A DNA stretch of 9,794 nucleotides from Rubritepida sp. (GTDB lineage Bacteria > Pseudomonadota > Alphaproteobacteria > Acetobacterales > Acetobacteraceae): the NCBI GenBank assembly GCA_014376425.1, contig JACMRO010000111.1, forward strand, positions 1 to 9,794. Reading direction: 5' to 3'. The notes below the pieces were generated by a model. It made no database searches. It was not told the DNA's origin and saw nothing but the letters and a program-made list of their open reading frames with translations. A program made the translations under genes and the position numbers. Positions 5,555 through 9,794 of the stretch are shown in pieces (the first letter of the stretch is position 1; each line of letters opens with the position of its first letter).

Positions 5555-6823
5555 ATGCCCGCCCTCCTCCTCCACAACGCCCGCCTGCTCGACCCCGCAA
5601 CCGGCCTCGATGCCCCAGGCGCCCTCCTCGTCGAGAATGGCCGCATCGCCTCGCTAACCGGCGCGCCGGCCGACGGCGCCGAGCGGTTCGACTGCGGCGG
5701 CGCCATCCTCGCCCCCGGCCTGATCGACATGCGCGCCGCCCTGGGCGAACCCGGCTTCGAGCATCGCGAGACCATCGCCTCGGCCGCGCTGGCCGCAGCC
5801 GCCGGTGGCATCACGACCCTCTGCGCCCTGCCCGACACCGACCCGGTGCTGGACGACCCGGCGCTGATCCAGTTCATCTTCAGACGCGGCGAGGCGTCCG
5901 GCAGCCTCACCACCCTGCCCTACGCCGCCGCCAGCGCCGGGCTCAAGGGCCATGATCTGTCCGAATACGGCCTGCTGCGGGAGGCCGGCGCCATTGCCTT
6001 CACCGATGGGATGCGGGCCATCGCCTCGGCCCGCACCATGCGATTGGCGTTGTCCTATGCCCGGGCCTTCGGCAGTTTCATCGTTCAGCACCCGGAGGAG
6101 CCCTCCCTGGCCCAGGGCGCGGCCACCGAGGGCGAGCTGGCGACACGGCTGGGCCTGCCCGGCATTCCGCTGGCGGCCGAGGCGATGATGGTCGCGCGCG
6201 ACATCGCACTCGCCCGCCTCACCGGCGGCCACATCCATTTCTCCCGCGTCTCCACAGCCCCGGCGCTGGACCTGGTCCGCGCCGCCAAGGCCGAAAACCT
6301 GCCCGTCACCTGTGACACCGCGCCGCCCTATTTCGACCTGAACGAGAACGCCATCACGGGCTACCGCAGCTACGCCAAGCTCAGCCCGCCGCTGCGCCCC
6401 GAGGCTGAGCGGGAGGCGGTGGTGGCCGGCCTGGCGGACGGCACGATCGACGCCATCGTCTCCGATCATCAGCCGCGCGATGCCGACGACAAGCGGCTGC
6501 CCTTTGCCCAGGCCGAGGCCGGCGGCGCGGGTCTTGCCACCCTTCTGGCGGTGACACTGGCGCGGGTCCATGCCGGCGACCTGGCATTGCTGCCGGCAAT
6601 CGCCATGCTGACCAGCCGGCCCGCTGCGTTGCTGGGGATCGAGGCCGGACGCCTGGCCCCCGGCGCTCCGGCTGATTTGGTGCTGATCGACCTCGAACGC
6701 GCCTGGCAGGTCAAGGACGGGCAGCTGCCCGGCAAGGCGCAGAACTCGCCCTTCGACGGCCGCGCCCTGGAGGGCCGCGTCGTCGCCACCTTCAAATCCG
6801 GCCGCAAGGTGTTTTCGGCATGA
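5555..6823 (+). CDS. pyrX: Inactive dihydroorotase homologue (PyrX-type partner of aspartate carbamoyltransferase)
   Basis: This 422-residue protein has the class I dihydroorotase fold but has lost the catalytic site. The metal-binding HxH and substrate Arg of DxHxHLREPG are replaced (DMRAALGEPG, 58-67: Arg60 and Ala62 for His, Gly64 for Arg). A later metal His is Arg231 (HFSRVST). The TPHH motif reads APPY (256-259) and DHAPH reads DHQPR (304-308). The retained fold residues are FTDG (149-152), His179, Asp304 and NSPFDG near the end. Such proteins in Pseudomonas (PyrC') and alphaproteobacteria are known to hold aspartate carbamoyltransferase in its active assembly, which fits pyrB nearby. 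A working dihydroorotase must then lie elsewhere. Automatic annotation would call it pyrC. The ATG at 5555 follows a TATACT -10 with no ribosome site; the stop overlaps plsY (ATGA). Confidence 0.92.
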   Translation: MPALLLHNARLLDPATGLDAPGALLVENGRIASLTGAPADGAERFDCGGAILAPGLIDMRAALGEPGFEHRETIASAALAAAAGGITTLCALPDTDPVLDDPALIQFIFRRGEASGSLTTLPYAAASAGLKGHDLSEYGLLREAGAIAFTDGMRAIASARTMRLALSYARAFGSFIVQHPEEPSLAQGAATEGELATRLGLPGIPLAAEAMMVARDIALARLTGGHIHFSRVSTAPALDLVRAAKAENLPVTCDTAPPYFDLNENAITGYRSYAKLSPPLRPEAEREAVVAGLADGTIDAIVSDHQPRDADDKRLPFAQAEAGGAGLATLLAVTLARVHAGDLALLPAIAMLTSRPAALLGIEAGRLAPGAPADLVLIDLERAWQVKDGQLPGKAQNSPFDGRALEGRVVATFKSGRKVFSA

Positions 6824-7404
6824 GCTTCGTTTTCGCCGCCTTGCTGGGCGCCCTGCTCGGCTCCATTCCGTTTGGCCTGCTGCTGACCCGGGCGGCCGGG
6901 TTGGGCGACGTCCGGGCTATCGGGTCGGGCAGCATCGGCGCCACGAACGTACTGCGCACCGGCAACAGGACGCTGGCCGCGGCAACCCTGCTGCTGGACG
7001 CGGCGAAGGGCTTGGTCGCGGTCTGGTTGGCCGGCTGGCTGTTTGGGCCCGGGCCGGATGTCGTCGCCGGCGTCGCCGCGGTCATCGGCCACTGCTTCCC
7101 GCCCTGGATCGGCTTTCGCGGCGGCAAGGGGGTGGCCACGGCGGCCGGCGCCGTGCTGGCGCTGGCCTGGCCTGTCATTCTGATTGCCGGCGTGGTGTGG
7201 CTGGTGGTTGTGCGGGTCTGGCGCATCTCCTCGCTCGGCGCGCTGTCGGCGTTGGCGGCGGCGGTGATTGTCTCGGTGCCGCTGACGCCTGGGCCTGTCG
7301 GCATGGGCGTTCTGGCCATCGCGGCGCTGGTCGCCTGGCGGCACCAGGCCAACATCGAGCGGCTGGTTGCCGGGACCGAACCACGTATCGGCGAGGGCAA
7401 ATGA
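6820..7404 (+). CDS. plsY: Glycerol-3-phosphate acyltransferase PlsY (acyl-phosphate dependent)
   Basis: PlsY is an inner-membrane enzyme that transfers an acyl group from acyl-phosphate to the 1-position of glycerol 3-phosphate, starting phospholipid synthesis. The 194-residue protein is almost all membrane segments and carries the three family motifs. These are GSGSIGATNVLRTGN (35-49), GHCFPPWIGFRGGKGVATAAG split around 90-110 (glycerol-3-phosphate and phosphate binding), and WRHQANIERLVAGTEPRIG (173-191) at the cytoplasmic end. The N-terminal LLGSIPFG is also typical. The ATG lies in the pyrX stop and the stop lies in the dprA start, both as ATGA, so it sits in a tightly coupled pyrX-plsY-dprA operon. 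There are no signs of damage. Confidence 0.97.
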   Translation: MSFVFAALLGALLGSIPFGLLLTRAAGLGDVRAIGSGSIGATNVLRTGNRTLAAATLLLDAAKGLVAVWLAGWLFGPGPDVVAGVAAVIGHCFPPWIGFRGGKGVATAAGAVLALAWPVILIAGVVWLVVVRVWRISSLGALSALAAAVIVSVPLTPGPVGMGVLAIAALVAWRHQANIERLVAGTEPRIGEGK

Positions 7405-8477
7405 GTGACGACCTGGCCCGGCTGCGCCTGGCGCGCAGCGAGGGCGTGGGGCCCTTCAATCACCGCAGGCTGCTGGAACGCTTCGGCTCGGCCCGCGCCG
7501 CCATCGCCGCCCTGTCGCGCAACCCCGAGCGTTTTCGCCCCGCGCCCGAGGCCGGTTGCGCGCGAGAGTTGGAGGCCACCGCCACCATGGGCGGCCGCTT
7601 TCTTTTCCTGGGCGAACCCGGCTACCCACCCCTGCTGGCGCGGCTGCCGGGCGCGCCGCCGGTACTGATCGTGCTGGGGGACATGGCCGCGCTGGCGCCG
7701 CGCGCAGTGGCGATCGTGGGCGCCCGCAACGCCTCGGCCGCCGGGCGGCGGGTGGCCGAAGACCTGGCGGACGAGCTGGCCAGCCAGGGAATTGCGGTGA
7801 TCTCCGGCCTGGCCCGCGGCATCGACGCCGCGGCGCATCAGGGCGCGCTTGCCGCGAAGGGCCGCACCATCGCCGCCATCGCCGGTGGGCTGGACGTCGC
7901 CTACCCGCCGGAGAATGCCATGCTGCAAGCGCGGATCGCTGATCAGGGCGGGCTGCTGGTGACCGAAGCGCCGCTCGGCACCGCCCCTGTCGCGCGCCAC
8001 TTTCCCCGCCGCAACCGGATCATCGCGGGCCTCGCACTGGGCGTGGTGGTGGTGGAGGCCATGGAAAAATCCGGCACGCTGATCACCGCGCGGCTGGCGC
8101 TGGAATATGGCCGCGAGCTCTACGCGGTGCCCGGGTCGCCTGTGGATCCGCGCGCGCGTGGTTCCAACGACCTGCTGCGGCAGGGCGCGAAATTCTGCGA
8201 GAACGCCGCCGATGTGCTGGAGCACCTGCCCGCCGCGCCAACCGACGCACCGCTGTTCCGCCCCCGCGCCCCGGCGCCCGAACCGGCACCGCCGCCGCCG
8301 ATGCCCGAAGGTGAGGCGGGGCAAGTGCTTGAATTACTTGGCCCCGCGCCGATCTCTGTTGACGAGCTGGGCCGCCGCTGCCAGCTATCCGCCCCAAGCC
8401 TGCGCGCCATCCTGCTCGAACTGGAGCTGGATGGCCGCGTGCAGAGCCTGCCGGGCAACCGGGTGGCGCTGCTTTAA
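7401..8477 (+). CDS. dprA: DNA-processing protein DprA
   Basis: DprA binds incoming single-stranded DNA during natural transformation and loads RecA. The 358-residue protein has three parts. First is an N-terminal SAM-like helical domain (LRLARSEGVGPFNHRRLLER, 8-27). Second is the Rossmann-fold core, with IVGARNASAAGRR (105-117), VISGLARGIDAAAHQGAL (133-150), AGGLDVAYPPEN (161-172), FPRRNRIIAGLA (201-212), SGTLITARLALEYGRELYAV (224-243) and GSNDLLRQGA (254-263). Third, after a Pro-rich linker (286-302), is a C-terminal winged helix (VLELLGPAPISVDELGRRCQ, 309-328). Motifs and length are normal. The ATG overlaps the plsY stop, with GAGGG just upstream. dprA is common in bacteria not known to be competent, so its presence alone does not prove transformation. 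Confidence 0.97.
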   Translation: MSDDLARLRLARSEGVGPFNHRRLLERFGSARAAIAALSRNPERFRPAPEAGCARELEATATMGGRFLFLGEPGYPPLLARLPGAPPVLIVLGDMAALAPRAVAIVGARNASAAGRRVAEDLADELASQGIAVISGLARGIDAAAHQGALAAKGRTIAAIAGGLDVAYPPENAMLQARIADQGGLLVTEAPLGTAPVARHFPRRNRIIAGLALGVVVVEAMEKSGTLITARLALEYGRELYAVPGSPVDPRARGSNDLLRQGAKFCENAADVLEHLPAAPTDAPLFRPRAPAPEPAPPPPMPEGEAGQVLELLGPAPISVDELGRRCQLSAPSLRAILLELELDGRVQSLPGNRVALL

Positions 8478-8540
8478 GCACCTGCCTGGACGCCTGTTCC
8501 ACCGCGCCCGTGGATCACGCCCCGAACATCTGGAATGCCG

Positions 8541-9794
8541 ATGCCCGACGTCCTCGTCGTCGAAAGCCCCTCCAAGGCCAAGACCATCAACAAGTACCTG
8601 GGCAGCGACTTTACCGTCCTCGCCAGCTTCGGGCATGTGCGCGACCTGCCGCCCAAGGACGGTTCGGTCCGGCCGGACGAGGATTTCGCCATGGACTGGC
8701 AGTCCGACGAACGGGGCCAGAAGCAGGTCCGCGCCATCGCCTCCGCCTTGCGCGGTGCCAAGCGCCTGTACCTGGCGACCGACCCGGACCGAGAGGGCGA
8801 GGCGATCTCGTGGCATGTAAAGGACATGCTGGCGCAGGCGGGCGCGCTGAAGGGCGTGTCGGTCAGCCGCGTCACCTTCAACGAGATCACCAAGAAGGCG
8901 GTGCAATACGCCGTCGCTCACCCGCGCGAGCTGGACCTGCCGCTGATCGAGGCCTATCTGGCGCGCCGCGCGCTGGATTATCTGGTGGGGTTTTCGCTCT
9001 CGCCGGTGCTGTGGCGCAAGCTGCCCGGCAGCCGCTCGGCGGGGCGGGTGCAGAGCGTAGCGCTGCGCCTGATCTGCGAGCGCGAGGCGGAGATCGAAGT
9101 CTTCCGGCCGCGCGAATACTGGACCGTGGAGGGGCGCTTCGTCACCCCCATCGGCGCCCCCTTTCCGGCGCGGCTGACGCACCATGAGGGCCGCAAGCTC
9201 GACCAGTTCGACCTGAATAACGAGGCGCTGGCAGAGGCGGCGAAGCGCGCCGTGGAGGCGAGCACCTTCAAAGTCGGTTCTGTCGAGAAAAAGCGGTCGC
9301 GGCGCAATCCGCCCGCACCCTTCACGACCTCGACCCTGCAGCAGGAGGCCAGCCGCAAGCTGGGCATGGGCGCGCAGGCCACCATGCGAATGGCGCAGCA
9401 GCTCTATGAGGGGGTTGAGATCGCCGGTGAGACGGTGGGCCTCATAACCTACATGCGAACGGATGGGGTGCAGATGTCGCAGGACGCCATCATGGCGATC
9501 CGCGATCATGTGAAGAGCGAATTCGGCGCCGACTACCTGCCTGGCGCGCCGCGAGAATACGTGACCAAGGCGAAGAACGCGCAGGAGGCGCATGAAGCGA
9601 TCCGCCCGACCGATGTGGGCCTGCGGCCGCAGGATGCGGCGCAGTACATCGCCGGACCCCAGCTGCGGCTCTACGAACTGATCTGGAAGCGCGCGGTCGC
9701 CAGCCAGATGCAGAGCGCCGAGCTGGACCAGACCGTGGTGGAGCTGGTCGAGCCCGCCGGCCGTACCCGGCTGCGCGCCAATGGCAGCGTCATC
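8541..9794 (+). CDS. topA: DNA topoisomerase I, N-terminal part (cut by window edge)
   Basis: Type IA topoisomerase I relaxes negative supercoils by cutting one strand through a 5'-phosphotyrosine. The first 418 codons are present and open to the edge. The Toprim domain begins at once (DVLVVESPSKAKTINKYLG, with catalytic Glu8) and carries ATDPDREGEAISWH, the Asp-x-Asp-x-Glu metal site. The core shows YLARRALDYLVGFSLSP and LPGSRSAGRVQSVALRL. The active-site Tyr is Tyr304 in GLITYMRTDG (codon at 9450). AQEAHEAIRPTD follows. ATG 8541 is preferred because a GGA (8532-8534) lies 6 nt upstream and homologues begin directly before DVVVVESP. An in-frame ATG at 8535 would add two residues. There is a 63-nt gap after dprA with no hairpin or obvious promoter, so read-through from dprA is likely. 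Confidence 0.97.
   Translation, partial: MPDVLVVESPSKAKTINKYLGSDFTVLASFGHVRDLPPKDGSVRPDEDFAMDWQSDERGQKQVRAIASALRGAKRLYLATDPDREGEAISWHVKDMLAQAGALKGVSVSRVTFNEITKKAVQYAVAHPRELDLPLIEAYLARRALDYLVGFSLSPVLWRKLPGSRSAGRVQSVALRLICEREAEIEVFRPREYWTVEGRFVTPIGAPFPARLTHHEGRKLDQFDLNNEALAEAAKRAVEASTFKVGSVEKKRSRRNPPAPFTTSTLQQEASRKLGMGAQATMRMAQQLYEGVEIAGETVGLITYMRTDGVQMSQDAIMAIRDHVKSEFGADYLPGAPREYVTKAKNAQEAHEAIRPTDVGLRPQDAAQYIAGPQLRLYELIWKRAVASQMQSAELDQTVVELVEPAGRTRLRANGSVI

Noticed and set aside
6792..8324. Long minus-strand open frame opposite plsY and dprA
   Set aside because: The product is of low complexity without family motifs; both plus-strand genes are complete and well matched.
8478..8540. dprA-topA gap examined for a terminator or promoter
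   Set aside because: Only a 4-bp CCAC/GTGG pairing and no convincing -10/-35; nothing to annotate.
8385..9593. Minus-strand open frame opposite topA
   Set aside because: Antisense shadow of a well-conserved TopA; its composition is typical of the reverse frame of high-GC codons.

Overview
This is a GC-rich bacterial chromosomal window that looks alphaproteobacterial, most likely Rhodospirillales/Acetobacteraceae. That placement is an inference from three things: the GatB sequence type, which lacks the zinc cysteines; a catalytically dead dihydroorotase paralogue following pyrB; and the plsY-dprA-topA order. Almost the whole window is coding, packed with 1-4 bp stop/start overlaps.

Layout. 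On the minus strand (1-2167) is the tRNA-dependent amidotransferase operon gatC-gatA-gatB, with gatB running off the left edge. Diverging from it after only 31 bp is ruvX (2199-2684, +). ruvX is followed, through an ATGA overlap, by a small exported protein with a degenerate OmpA-like domain (2681-3169). That gene ends in a 12-bp perfect hairpin. A parDE-type toxin-antitoxin pair follows (3236-3792), then pyrB (3822-4772), a GNAT acetyltransferase overlapping pyrB (4769-5242), a small convergent minus-strand gene resembling the DUF1640/CCDC90 family (5223-5468), pyrX/pyrC-like (5555-6823), plsY (6820-7404), dprA (7401-8477), and the first 418 codons of topA (8541 to the right edge).

Functional logic. 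The core is housekeeping: amidation of mischarged tRNAs, 16S rRNA processing/Holliday-junction resolvase-fold nuclease (RuvX), de novo pyrimidine synthesis (PyrB with its probable non-catalytic partner PyrX), phospholipid synthesis (PlsY), DNA uptake/recombination (DprA) and topoisomerase I. Two stretches look like later insertions into this backbone. One is the OmpA-like gene plus parDE between ruvX and pyrB, where the base composition drops. The other is the GNAT gene plus the minus-strand gene separating pyrB from pyrX.

Starts and promoters. parD, pyrB and pyrX have no recognisable Shine-Dalgarno sequence, but each has a -10-like hexamer 6-8 nt before the start codon, which suggests leaderless transcripts. 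A 10-bp perfect inverted repeat spans the ruvX start. I see no RNA genes, insertion sequences, CRISPR arrays or phage genes, and no clear multi-gene novel system. The most notable items are the RuvX-coupled OmpA-like protein, the dead dihydroorotase and the unusual start regions.
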